From contig JAWKSY010000009.1 in the NCBI GenBank assembly GCA_041402125.1, positions 62,001 through 126,000 on the forward strand: 64,000 nt of DNA. The letters run 5' to 3'. This document shows positions 15,886-24,088 of this stretch, piece by piece; the stretch's first letter is position 1, and every line of letters begins with the position of its first letter. The DNA is from JAWKSY01 sp041402125 (lineage in GTDB: Bacteria > Planctomycetota > GCA-002687715 > DRQF01). Made by a program: the position numbers and the translations under genes. The notes beneath the pieces are model-generated. The model ran no database searches, was not told the DNA's origin, and saw only the letters and a program-made list of their open reading frames with translations.

Positions 15886-16632
15886 ATGCCGCAGATCATA
15901 GCCGCCGCGGGCCTTTCGACCGGTGCGGGGCGCACGACGTCCGTCCTGAACCTCTCCTACGGCCTCGCGCTCGCCGGATCCCCGGTGCTCGTGATCGACC
16001 TGTCCCGGGATGGGCGTATCACCGAGCGCCTGGGCATGCCCGCCCTTCGCCGCGGCCAGGTGGCCGCGCTTCTCGCGGGTGATCCCGAGGCGGCGTCTCT
16101 GGGGGTCGTGATTCGCACCGCCGACGTCGGGCTCGACGTCGTCCCGGCCGATCCGAAGACCCGGGAGGTCCAGAGGATCGACGAAGCGCATCTCAGTCGC
16201 GCCATCGAGGACCTCGAAGTGGTCTACGACGTGGTTCTGGTGGACTGTCCGGGGGATCGGGGTACTCTGGACGCCGCGGTCTTCCGCGTGGCGGATCGCG
16301 TCCTGCTCCACATCTCCCCGTCCGCGCTCGAGCCGGACTCTCGGCCCGAATTGTCGGCCTGGATCGACGCGTACCGTGCGACGCGGCGAGAATCGGGGAA
16401 GGAGAGCCACCGGATCGATCTCGTCGTCATCGGCGAGGAATCGAGGCCGGCGATCGATGAGCGCACGCTCATCGATCTCGTGGGCTCTCCGGAGCGCGTT
16501 CACGTCATCCCCTGGGATGACGAGGTGGGCGAGGAAGACGCCCGGAAGTCTCTGTTCGAAGGTGAGAGAGTGGCGAGTCCCCTGGCGTGGGCCTACGGAC
16601 TCCTGGCGAAGGAGCTGGTGAGCGGTGAGTGA
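15886..16632 (+). CDS. parA: ParA/Soj-like chromosome partition protein with altered Walker A
   Basis: A 248-residue ParA/MinD superfamily protein placed directly between parS and parB. The fold signatures are present: a P-loop region, Walker B VVLVDCPGD, and a ParA-length C-terminal part. However, the deviant Walker A motif KGGxGKTT reads STGAGRTTSVLNL: the signature lysine is Ser and the P-loop lysine is Arg (CGC codon). The switch motif IDLDPQ reads IDLSRDG. ATP hydrolysis is therefore expected to be weak or absent. I chose ATG 15886, preceded by AGGTGGAG, over a GTG three codons earlier. The stop overlaps the parB start by 8 bases. Confidence 0.85.
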   Translation: MPQIIAAAGLSTGAGRTTSVLNLSYGLALAGSPVLVIDLSRDGRITERLGMPALRRGQVAALLAGDPEAASLGVVIRTADVGLDVVPADPKTREVQRIDEAHLSRAIEDLEVVYDVVLVDCPGDRGTLDAAVFRVADRVLLHISPSALEPDSRPELSAWIDAYRATRRESGKESHRIDLVVIGEESRPAIDERTLIDLVGSPERVHVIPWDDEVGEEDARKSLFEGERVASPLAWAYGLLAKELVSGE

Positions 16633-17533
16633 TCGTAAGTTGGGACGAGGCCTGGATTTCCTTATCAAGCGTCCGGTGGCGCCCGACCCCGAACCCGCCC
16701 CGGCACCCCCGCCGGTCGAGGGGCTCGCGAAGACGGAGATCGCCGTGGGCGAGATCACGCCGAATCCCTTCCAGCCGCGGCGGATCTTCGGCATCGACGA
16801 GCTGAATGAGCTGATCGAAAGCGTCCGCGAGCATGGGGTCATCCAGCCCATCGCGGTGCGACGCGGCACGGGGGGCTACGAGATCATCTCGGGCGAGCGA
16901 CGCTGGCGCGCCTGTCAGGAACTGGGTCTCGAGACGATCCCGGTCGTGATCCATGCCGCCGACGATCAGAAGATGCTCGAGCTCGCGCTCATCGAGAACA
17001 TCCAGCGCGAGGATCTGAACGCGATCGAGAAGGCCAAGGCGTACCGGCAGCTCATCCGGGAGTTCAACCTCACCCAGGAGGAGGCTGCCCGTCGTCTCGG
17101 CGTCAAGCGCGCCACGGTGGCCAACCACCTCCGACTCCTCGAGCTCGCGAGCGAGATCCAGGATCTCGTGTCCTCGGGCCAGCTCTCGATGGGTCACGCT
17201 CGCGCGCTCCTCGCGATCGCGGAGCCGGCCGAACGCGCGCGGATCGCCCGCCGCGTGATCGACGCCGGCCTCTCTGTCCGCGATGTTGAGAAGCTGGCGG
17301 CGGAAGCGTCCGCCCCACGAGCGGTCGCCGCTCCCAAGTCCCTGCTGCATCCGCAGTTGGTGGAGGTTCGGGACCGGATCCGGGACGCCCTCCAGTCCCG
17401 TGTGGAGATCCGGGGGAATACGCGTCGCGGCAAGGTCCTGATCGACTTCCGGACCACCGATGAACTCAACCGCCTCCTCGAGCTCGTGGAACGAGCGGCG
17501 CGAGAGCCGCAGCACCGCAGCGAGATGGCCTGA
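16625..17533 (+). CDS. parB: Chromosome partition protein ParB (CTP-dependent clamp)
   Basis: A 302-residue ParB with the usual parts: an N-terminal KLGRGLDFLI peptide that contacts ParA, the CTP-binding boxes NPFQPRR, GVIQPIAVRR and GYEIISGERRWRACQELG, the LIENIQREDLNAIEKA motif, a helix-turn-helix (TQEEAARRLGVKRATVANHLRLLEL) for parS, and a C-terminal dimerisation region. All key residues look intact, in contrast to its ParA partner. GTG start at 16625 lies inside the end of parA, so the two are translationally coupled. Confidence 0.95.
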   Translation: MSDRKLGRGLDFLIKRPVAPDPEPAPAPPPVEGLAKTEIAVGEITPNPFQPRRIFGIDELNELIESVREHGVIQPIAVRRGTGGYEIISGERRWRACQELGLETIPVVIHAADDQKMLELALIENIQREDLNAIEKAKAYRQLIREFNLTQEEAARRLGVKRATVANHLRLLELASEIQDLVSSGQLSMGHARALLAIAEPAERARIARRVIDAGLSVRDVEKLAAEASAPRAVAAPKSLLHPQLVEVRDRIRDALQSRVEIRGNTRRGKVLIDFRTTDELNRLLELVERAAREPQHRSEMA

Positions 17534-17574
17534 GACCCCCCGGCGGGGGTCCCGCGGCCCGGCGAGCCGAGGGA

Positions 17575-17618
17575 AACGAAGAAGGGCGCGACTCCGAGGA
17601 GTCGCGCCCTTCTTCGTT
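17575..17618. terminator. Long bidirectional hairpin terminator between parB and the cyclophilin-like gene
   Basis: AACGAAGAAGGGCGCGACTC (17575-17594) and its exact complement (17599-17618) form a 20-base perfect stem with a CGAG loop. The stem ends in AA on one side and TT on the other. It lies between two convergent genes, 41 bases after parB and 27 bases before the stop of the minus-strand gene, so it probably serves both. Confidence 0.75.
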
Positions 17619-17645
17619 CAGGAGGCGAGATGCAGAGTCGACGGC

Positions 17646-19040
17646 TCAGCCGTCGTTCTCTTCCTTCTTCTCGCCCTCGGGGGTCGCTTCGCCGTCACCC
17701 GCGTTCTCGGCGGCCTTCACGGCCTCCTCGAAGGCCTTCTCGGGCTCGCTGACCTCGGGGAGCTCGGGAACCGTCGCCAGGGGCTTCCACGAGTCGACGC
17801 TGGGGTACTGGATCTCTCCCTCGACCGAGACCGAGCCGACGTCGATGCGGTTGAGCGGAAGCGTCTTGTTGAGGAGCTTCTCCTCCTTGCGCAGCTCGGA
17901 GTCGAGGAGCGGGCGCAGGTGCTCCAATCCGGAGATCACCTTCGCGAAGACCGAAGCCGGCGCCGCGTCCTCGCCCGGGGCCTTGACGAAGATGTCGAAC
18001 TCGAAGCCGTTGGCCACCTGACCCGACTGGCGGAGGGCGACCGAGCCTTCCTCGACGGGCAGTCGGAGGTTCATCTCGAGCGGGACGTTGTAGAACTTGT
18101 TGGTCTGGTCCCAGATGAAGGGCCGATCGGCGGCGACCTTCGTGAAGGGGTTGCCGAAGGTGATCGTGCCCGCTTCCTTGTCGACGTGGTTGACGGCGGT
18201 GCCGTCGTACAGGCCGGCGCGGGCGTTGGCGAGGAAGGCCGCCACGGACTTGGGCGCGGTGCGGCTGTAGAACTCGAGCTCGACGACCTTGCCGTCCCCG
18301 AGGGTGATCTTCGCCCGAAGTCCACTATCCGCCTTGACTTCGACCTTCGTGGGGTTGGCCTTGTAGAAGGCGACGTCGGCCTGCGCGAGATCGCGCCAGA
18401 GGTCGATCACGTTCTTCTCGGGCTGGTCGGTGTCGGGACGCATCGCGAAGAAGGTCGTGTCCTTGAACTTCTTCTCGATGTCGCCGAGGACCGAGAGCTG
18501 CGACTCGAGGTGCTGGATGCGCTTGGCGTCGTCGGCCTCGTTCCGGCTGGCGTAGAAGTGCAGCGCCTGCAAGGTGTGCCAGTAGGCCCACTCCTGCTCG
18601 GTGCCCGCGAAGTCGCCCTTCTTCTCCTCGAGCGTCGTGATCTGCGACACGATCTTCTTCAGCTCGGCCGCCGCGGTCTCCGGGTCCACCATGGGGGCGG
18701 AGGGGCTGCCGCTCGATTCGGAACCGGAGGAGTTCCGGTACATGATCATGATCCCGGGAAGCTGGGCGTAGGCCGCCGGATCCGGGTTGAAGGGGTCGAA
18801 GCCCGGGCGGGGCATCACCGACTGGGCCTCGGTGAGGATGGCGTTGCGGGAGTTCGCCTCCTCCTCCTTGCCCTGCTTGAAGAGGTTCAGACCCACCACG
18901 ACCACGAGCACGACGGCCGCCGCGGCGATCGCGAGCTTCAGCAGTCCACGTCCCGCCCCGCCGTCACCGCCGGCATCTCCGAGGCGCTCCCACCAGGCCG
19001 TCGCCGACGCGCCGCCCGCTTCCGTGGTCTTGGTGTTCAT
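17646..19040 (-). CDS. Membrane-anchored cyclophilin-like protein
   Basis: A 464-residue protein with a short cytoplasmic N-terminus, one membrane helix (LLKLAIAAAAVVLVVVVGL), then a long extracytoplasmic part. Near residues 235-400 it resembles cyclophilin-type prolyl isomerases: ITLGDGKVVELEFYSRTAPKSVAAFLANARAGLYDGT matches the family's opening strands, and VANGFEFDIFV plus VFAKVISGLEHL match later ones. The catalytic FHRV segment reads VNHV, so the active Arg is lost. A binding or chaperone role fits better than catalysis. The C-terminus is Glu-rich. ATG 19040 lies four bases after the stop of the upstream lipoprotein gene. Confidence 0.75.
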   Translation of the reverse strand: MNTKTTEAGGASATAWWERLGDAGGDGGAGRGLLKLAIAAAAVVLVVVVGLNLFKQGKEEEANSRNAILTEAQSVMPRPGFDPFNPDPAAYAQLPGIMIMYRNSSGSESSGSPSAPMVDPETAAAELKKIVSQITTLEEKKGDFAGTEQEWAYWHTLQALHFYASRNEADDAKRIQHLESQLSVLGDIEKKFKDTTFFAMRPDTDQPEKNVIDLWRDLAQADVAFYKANPTKVEVKADSGLRAKITLGDGKVVELEFYSRTAPKSVAAFLANARAGLYDGTAVNHVDKEAGTITFGNPFTKVAADRPFIWDQTNKFYNVPLEMNLRLPVEEGSVALRQSGQVANGFEFDIFVKAPGEDAAPASVFAKVISGLEHLRPLLDSELRKEEKLLNKTLPLNRIDVGSVSVEGEIQYPSVDSWKPLATVPELPEVSEPEKAFEEAVKAAENAGDGEATPEGEKKEENDG

Positions 19041-19044
19041 GGTC

Positions 19045-19539
19045 TCAAGTGCTTTCGACAAATACGGTTATGAGAAATTCGTCGTTGCGGGCGCGATCGA
19101 CCGGCTCGATCTCGATCTCGCAGCGCTGCCCGGCCTTCTCGTATCGGAGACGACGGCCGCTCTCGCTCGCGGGCCGCTCCCCATGGCTCCAGCCGTAGGG
19201 GTTTCGCGGCATCTGCTGCTCGAAGTGGCGGAGGATCTCGTCCTCCTTCCCGAAGCCCCAGTAGACGAAGCGCCCCACCCGCTGACCCCCGAGCGAGAAG
19301 CTGTAGGTCTCGTTGCGGTGGTTGCGGAGGAAGAAGCCGTCGGGCACCGGAATATCATCAAACTGGAGCCGCGACAACTCCGCCGAGCGGCCCTTGAGCT
19401 CGGGCGAAGCCGTCACTCCGATCTCCGAAAACGATTCAGAGACCGGGTTTCTGGTCTCCTCGACCTGCACGCAGGCCGGCGCGATCAGGCCCGTCGCCAG
19501 GAGGACGGCCGCCGTCCTCCCCCATGCCATCTTCAACAT
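19045..19539 (-). CDS. Small predicted lipoprotein
   Basis: A 164-residue protein with a signal peptide and a lipobox-like LIAPAC ending near residue 23. The rest (FFLRNHRNETYSFSLGGQRVGRFVYWG, then DEILRHFEQQMPRNPYGW) does not match a family I can name with certainty; the plan of a short exported protein with an amphipathic centre is seen in lipoproteins of several phyla. ATG 19539 has GGGGAG eight bases upstream. A TATAAT box (complement of 19569-19574) lies 30 bases upstream. It is followed directly by the cyclophilin-like gene, and both probably form one unit. Confidence 0.7.
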   Translation of the reverse strand: MLKMAWGRTAAVLLATGLIAPACVQVEETRNPVSESFSEIGVTASPELKGRSAELSRLQFDDIPVPDGFFLRNHRNETYSFSLGGQRVGRFVYWGFGKEDEILRHFEQQMPRNPYGWSHGERPASESGRRLRYEKAGQRCEIEIEPVDRARNDEFLITVFVEST

Positions 19540-19568
19540 CTCGAGTGCTCCCCATCCGTGACGCCCGG

Positions 19569-19574
19569 ATTATA
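19569..19574 (-). promoter_or_regulatory. -10 box of the lipoprotein/cyclophilin-like operon
   Basis: TATAAT on the minus strand, followed by CCGG as in the tRNA-Leu promoter of this window. The ATG of the lipoprotein gene is 30 bases away. No convincing TTGACA-type -35 is seen. Confidence 0.5.
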
Positions 19575-19625
19575 GCGCGGAAGGGTCCCCGGCCCTCGCC
19601 CATGCAGGCTCGGGAATCCGGAGTT

Positions 19626-20300
19626 TCAGGGGCCGGGGATGGCGGGGGCGACGGGATCGAAGCCGAGCTCGCGCCAGAACGCGTCCACGCCCTGATCGGC
19701 GTCGCGCACCAGGGAACCGATCACGTCTCCCATCGCCATCAGCAGGAGATCGGCGGAGGTCGACTCGACGTTGCCGAGGGTCGAGGTCGTCGCGGTGCGC
19801 GTCACGTCGTAGCGCTTCTCGAGGAAGCGTCGGCCGTCGCGATCGGTCAGGAGGACGTCGGCGGTGAAGCGGGCCTCGACCTCGACGCTCGGAACCACCG
19901 GAATGAGTCCGAGGAGGTCGCGGTCGGCTCGCGCCGTGAAGTGGATGAGCGTGAGCCGCAGGAGGTAGTGCGGCCGACCGGTCGAGGGCGCGGCGGCGAA
20001 GACGCCGGAGGTGACGAGCTCCCGTTCGGCGACGCGACGGAGGGTCGCCGGGACCGGCCGCCGGAACAGGTCCTCGGAGTAGTAGGACTCGTTGAGGTAG
20101 TTCTCGCGTCCCAGCTCGTAGGAGGGACGCCGATCCCGAAGCGGCTCGACCTCGATCGAGCCGTAGGGCGGATGGGTCGGACGGTAGTCGAGGTCGGCGA
20201 CGACCTCGGTCGCGACCCGATCCGGTTCGCGCGGCGTCGTCGAGCAGCCCACCAGGACCGCGGCGCCCGCGATCAGGAGTGCGAGGAGCGCGCGACTCAT
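19626..20300 (-). CDS. Predicted outer-membrane lipoprotein
   Basis: A 224-residue protein with signal peptide MSRALLALLIAGAAVLVGC and a clear lipobox LVGC, so the mature protein would start at Cys19. The mature part has a fold rhythm like GNA1162/LptE-type periplasmic domains, but I cannot assign a family: RPPSYELGREN-type loops, then LLRLTLIHFTARADRD and ADVLLTDRDGRRFLEKRYDV. Its ATG overlaps the purM stop (ATGA). Confidence 0.65.
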   Translation of the reverse strand: MSRALLALLIAGAAVLVGCSTTPREPDRVATEVVADLDYRPTHPPYGSIEVEPLRDRRPSYELGRENYLNESYYSEDLFRRPVPATLRRVAERELVTSGVFAAAPSTGRPHYLLRLTLIHFTARADRDLLGLIPVVPSVEVEARFTADVLLTDRDGRRFLEKRYDVTRTATTSTLGNVESTSADLLLMAMGDVIGSLVRDADQGVDAFWRELGFDPVAPAIPGP

Positions 20301-21399
20301 CCGCGCTCGGGGCGGAGACGTTCCTTGCCGCCGATGAGACCGAGCTGGGCGAGCCGGACCTCCTTCTTGTGCTCGGCCGTGGCGCGGCCGATGACGCGGG
20401 GGTCGACGCCGTGGGCCCCGAGGACCTCGAGCGAGCGCGCCGCGTCCTTCTCCGCCACGACGACGCAGAAGCCCACGCCCATGTTGAAGACGGAGAACAT
20501 CTCCGCATCGCCGATCTCGCCGATGCTCTGGATGAGGCGGAAGATCGGCGGGATCTCGGGCAGATCGTCGATGTCGAAGCCGACGTCGGCGCGGATGCGG
20601 TTGAGGTTGCAGTAGCCGTCGCCCGTGGGTGGCAGAGCGCGTGGGCCTCGACGCCGGCATCGCGGAGCGCGAGGATCGCCTCGACGTAGAGTCGCGTCGG
20701 CTCGAGCATCTCCTCCGCCAGCGTGCGACCGAGCTCGGGGACGTGGGCGTCCAGCGCGAGCTTGCCCTTCTCGAGGAGGACGCGTCTCGCGAGCGTGAAA
20801 CCGTTCGAGTGGAGACCGCTCGAGGCCAGGCCGATCACGACGTCCCCCGCGACGACGTCCTGTCCGAGGTTGATCTTGTCCCAGGGGACGAGACCGACCG
20901 CGGTGCCGATGAGGTCGAGGCCGGCCGAATCGCCGTGGCCGCGGATCAGCTCGCGCACCTGCGCGATCTCGCCGCCGGGGATCGTGATGCGCGAGGCCCG
21001 CGCGCCCTCGAGGAGGCCGCGTCCGAGCTGCTCGAAGACGTCGTCGCGGATCTCGCCGCAGGCGATGTAGTCGACGAGGGCGAAGGGCTCCGCGCCGACG
21101 CAGAGGATGTCGTTGACGTTCATCGCGATCATGTCGACCGCGATCGAGTCGTAGCGCCCGGCGAGTTCGGCCACGATGATCTTCGTGCCGACGCCGTCGG
21201 TCGCGATCGCGAGGCCCTGGCCGCCCGGCAGCTCGAGGACGTTCGCGTAGTAGCCGAGCCCCATCACCGGTCGGCCGAAGCCGCGGTCGTCGCGGAAACG
21301 GAGCGCGGTGTCGATGGACCGGGCCAGGACGCCGAGACCGCTCTGGGCGCGGTGGGTGTCCACGCCGGCCCGGTCGTACTCGAATGCTCGTTCGCTCAT
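20297..21399 (-). CDS. purM: Phosphoribosylformylglycinamidine cyclo-ligase (PurM), split by an apparent frameshift
   Basis: PurM closes the imidazole ring in purine synthesis (FGAM to AIR). From ATG 21399, after GGGGGAG, the protein reads normally: YDRAGVDTHRAQ, the ATP/substrate motif LAIATDGVGTKIIVAE, SIAVDMIAMNVNDILCVGAEP and GLASSGLHSNGFTLARR. After VEAHALCH, near 20627, the reading frame is lost; the matching continuation PTGDGYCNLNRIRADVGF is found in the -1 frame and runs to the stop at 20297. One C seems to be missing in the CACCC stretch. The full product would be about 367 residues. This is either a sequencing or assembly error, a recent mutation or, less likely, recoding. Confidence 0.85.
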
Positions 21400-21533
21400 G
21401 GGCTCCCCCGGTTCTCCTCCGTCCCTCCCGCGCGGCGGTCGAGGGCGGGTGGCGCCGCCGCGGCGGCCGTCTTCCGCCGAGTGATAACACGGGCCCCGGA
21501 GACTTTCGCCGGGGGAGCCGCGCCGGCGTGGCG

Positions 21534-21561
21534 TTGAGCCCCGCCCCTCGACCCTTAGAAT
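21534..21561 (+). promoter_or_regulatory. Candidate promoter of the cystathionine synthase/lyase gene
   Basis: TTGAGC at 21534-21539, a 16-base spacer and TAGAAT at 21556-21561 form a good housekeeping promoter. The gene starts at 21621, leaving a leader of roughly 50 bases that carries the ribosome site CAGGGAG. Confidence 0.55.
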
Positions 21562-21620
21562 CCCAGCCACCCCGGACGCCTCCGGGAAGACCCCGGCCCC
21601 CGCCCCTCAGGGAGATTCCG

Positions 21621-22769
21621 ATGCGCATCGAGACGAAGGCGATCCACGCCGGCCAGGAACCCGAGGAGCTCACCGGCGCCGTCGCGGTGCCCATCTACCA
21701 GACGAGCACCTACGCCCAGCCCGACGTTGGGGTCCACAAGGGCCACGAGTACAGCCGCACGAGCAATCCGACGCGCGACGCGCTCCAGACCTGCCTCGCC
21801 GCCCTCGAGAACGGAAAGCGCGGCTTCGCCTTCTCGTCCGGGATGGCCGCGATCACGACGCTCATGTCCCTCTTCGAGAGCGGCGACCACATCGTCTGCT
21901 CGGATGACGTGTACGGCGGGACCTTCCGCCTCTTCGACAAGATCCTCCGCCGCTACGGGTTGGAGTTCAGCTTCGTGGACACGCAGGACCCGGCCGCCGT
22001 CGCGGCGGCCTTCCGGCCCCGCACCCGCCTGGTCTGGGTCGAGACGCCCTCGAACCCGATGCTGAAGATCACCGACATCCGGGAGATGGCGCGGATCGCG
22101 CACGAGAACGGGGCCTGGCTCGGCGTCGACAACACCTTCATGAGCCCCTACTTCCAGCGACCGCTCGATCTCGGGGCGGACATCGTCATGCACAGCACGA
22201 CGAAGTACCTGGGGGGCCATTCCGACGTCGTGGGCGGCGCGCTCATCACGCGCGACGACGCCCTGGGCGAGCGGATCGCCTTCTCGCAGAACTCGATGGG
22301 CGGAACTCCCGGCCCCTTCGACAGTTGGCTCACGCTCCGGGGCATGCGCACGCTCGGGGTCCGCATGCAGCGCCACGAGGAGAACGCGGCCCGCATCGCC
22401 CGCCATCTCGTCGCACACCCCCGGGTCGAGCGCGTCTACTACCCGGGATTGCCCGACCACCCGGGACACGCCGTGCAGGCCGGCCAGACCGAGGGCTTCG
22501 GCGGGATGATCTCCTTCACCCTGAAGGCGGATCTCGAGGGCACGAAGCGCTTCTGCCGCAGCACCGAGCTCTTCTTCCTGGCCGAAAGCCTGGGTGGCGT
22601 GGAGTCGCTCCTCGAGCACCCCGCGATCATGACCCACGCCTCGGTTCCGCCCGAAACCCGTGCCCAGCTCGGCATTTCCGACAACTTCGTAAGGCTCAGC
22701 GTCGGCATCGAAAACGTGGAGGATCTTCTCGCGGATCTGGACCAGGCGCTCGCCAAGGTGGATAATTGA
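21621..22769 (+). CDS. Cystathionine gamma-synthase / gamma-lyase family PLP enzyme
   Basis: A 382-residue enzyme of the Cys/Met metabolism PLP family. It begins with TKAIHAGQEPEELTGAVAVPIYQTSTY; YSRTSNPTRDALQTCLAALE contacts PLP, SSGMAAITTL binds the phosphate, and HSTTKYLGGHSDVVGG carries the Schiff-base lysine. SLGGVESLLEHPAIMTHASVP is typical of gamma-synthases and gamma-lyases. Sequence alone does not separate MetB-type synthase from cystathionine gamma-lyase. A role in making cysteine would fit the bacillithiol pathway nearby, but this is inference. GGAG lies six bases before the ATG. Confidence 0.9.
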   Translation: MRIETKAIHAGQEPEELTGAVAVPIYQTSTYAQPDVGVHKGHEYSRTSNPTRDALQTCLAALENGKRGFAFSSGMAAITTLMSLFESGDHIVCSDDVYGGTFRLFDKILRRYGLEFSFVDTQDPAAVAAAFRPRTRLVWVETPSNPMLKITDIREMARIAHENGAWLGVDNTFMSPYFQRPLDLGADIVMHSTTKYLGGHSDVVGGALITRDDALGERIAFSQNSMGGTPGPFDSWLTLRGMRTLGVRMQRHEENAARIARHLVAHPRVERVYYPGLPDHPGHAVQAGQTEGFGGMISFTLKADLEGTKRFCRSTELFFLAESLGGVESLLEHPAIMTHASVPPETRAQLGISDNFVRLSVGIENVEDLLADLDQALAKVDN

Positions 22770-22833
22770 CGTTCCCCAGCACCGATTCCGCACAAGTCAT
22801 CGACACCCGCAGTTCACAAGACTGGAGTGCCAC

Positions 22834-23214
22834 GTGAGAACCTTTCTCGAGAGTCGAGAGCTCATCCGTCGTTTGAAGGAAGGCTCCCCGATCGAGGCGG
22901 AGGGAGACGTCGTTCGACTTCCCCGTTTCACGGAGATCAAGGAAGCGGAACCGGAGGACTTCGGCGTGCGCGCCAGCGACGAGCTCATCGTCGCCAAGGC
23001 CCGGACGGCGACCTGGTGCCTCTGGCCGGTCAACCGCCGGACGAAGTTCCAGAAGCGCGACGGCGAGAAGTTCCTGAAGATCCTCAACGGGATCCAGGAG
23101 AGCCACCCCGAGAAGCCGGTGAAGGGCTGGGTGCTGACCACCGGACCGGTCTGCGACGAGACGCGCAACGCCCTCAACGAGGGTGGTCACCGGATCAACC
23201 GCATCAGCGTCTGA
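22834..23214 (+). CDS. Conserved-looking protein of unknown function
   Basis: A 126-residue soluble protein starting at GTG 22834 with GGAG seven bases upstream. It is rich in charged residues, with stretches such as LRRLKEGSPIEAEGDV, ATWCLWPVNRRTKFQKRDG and GWVLTTGPVCDETRNALNEGGH. No membrane segment or known motif is seen. The normal amino-acid balance and good ribosome site support it as a real gene. It follows the cystathionine enzyme by 64 bases and may be co-transcribed with it. Function unknown. Confidence 0.7.
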   Translation: MRTFLESRELIRRLKEGSPIEAEGDVVRLPRFTEIKEAEPEDFGVRASDELIVAKARTATWCLWPVNRRTKFQKRDGEKFLKILNGIQESHPEKPVKGWVLTTGPVCDETRNALNEGGHRINRISV

Positions 23215-23292
23215 GCGTCCCCGAGGATCTCCTCGCCGGCCCGAACCGGCGCGGAGGTGATTCGCCGAGGGACTCCGCCCGCGACGCCGCGA

Positions 23293-24027
23293 TCAGAAGC
23301 GGCGTCGCGGAGCGTGCGCGTAGCGGCAGCGTCCGCAGCGCAGCACGTCCACGCCGTGCACGACGGCGTGCTTCGTCGATCGACGGACGAGGATCTCGTC
23401 CCCGGAATCCAGCTCGAGGATCTCGGGGTCGTTGTCCGCGCAGAGTTCCGCCGGCCCCCGCACGATCAACACGCGCACGTCGTCGTCCTCGCGCAGCACG
23501 AGGTGGTTGACGAACTCCGTGCAGTTGTTGAAGGCGAGCCCGATCCCGGTGCGGATCGAGGTGTTCGTGATGCTGCGGAAGTAGGCCGAGCTGCCGAAGG
23601 GGGTCGCCAGCACCAGCCCGTCGCCGATCGTCTCGTCGCTGACCGCCTCGCCGTTCACGTAGACCGTGAACCGGACCGAGCTCCGGATGTCGCGGTTGCG
23701 AAGGATGACGTCGTTCAGTCCCCGCAGCTCGCGCAGGCCGACGGCCGCGGTGACCTTCATCAGCTCCGCGACCGGCAGGTCGCCGGCGAGGAACCGGTCG
23801 AGCACGAGCTCGTCGGTGTGCTCGCGGCACTTGATCGTGTTCTCGTTGTCGCGGATGCCGAGCTTCGGGACCCCGGGCCAGCGACGCTCCGCTCCGATGA
23901 GCGTCCCATCGCCGCCGTAGGCGATGATGAGTTCCGGATCGTTCTCCGGCGCGACGACCTCGAGCCCCCGAGACGCCGCGAGGGCGACCATCGGCTCCGG
24001 TTTGCTTCCGACCACGGCGACCTTCAT
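23293..24027 (-). CDS. nadK: NAD kinase
   Basis: A 244-residue NAD kinase, the enzyme that makes NADP. The motif YGGDGTLIGAERRW (near residues 37-50) holds the catalytic Asp of GGDGT; DETIGDGLVLATPFGSSAYFRS is the second conserved block, equal to the usual DGLIVSTPTGSTAY with Phe in place of the first Thr. The protein is shorter than the 290-residue E. coli enzyme but is in the range of small bacterial forms. The C-terminus carries a basic tail with two cysteines (LRCGRCRYAHAPRRRF), which is unusual and may be a small metal site. Confidence 0.88.
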   Translation of the reverse strand: MKVAVVGSKPEPMVALAASRGLEVVAPENDPELIIAYGGDGTLIGAERRWPGVPKLGIRDNENTIKCREHTDELVLDRFLAGDLPVAELMKVTAAVGLRELRGLNDVILRNRDIRSSVRFTVYVNGEAVSDETIGDGLVLATPFGSSAYFRSITNTSIRTGIGLAFNNCTEFVNHLVLREDDDVRVLIVRGPAELCADNDPEILELDSGDEILVRRSTKHAVVHGVDVLRCGRCRYAHAPRRRF

Positions 24028-24088
24028 GCCCGGATTATCGACGCCGTCCGGCGCCGATCAAGGGGCAGCCCCGTCCGGGGCGCGACGG

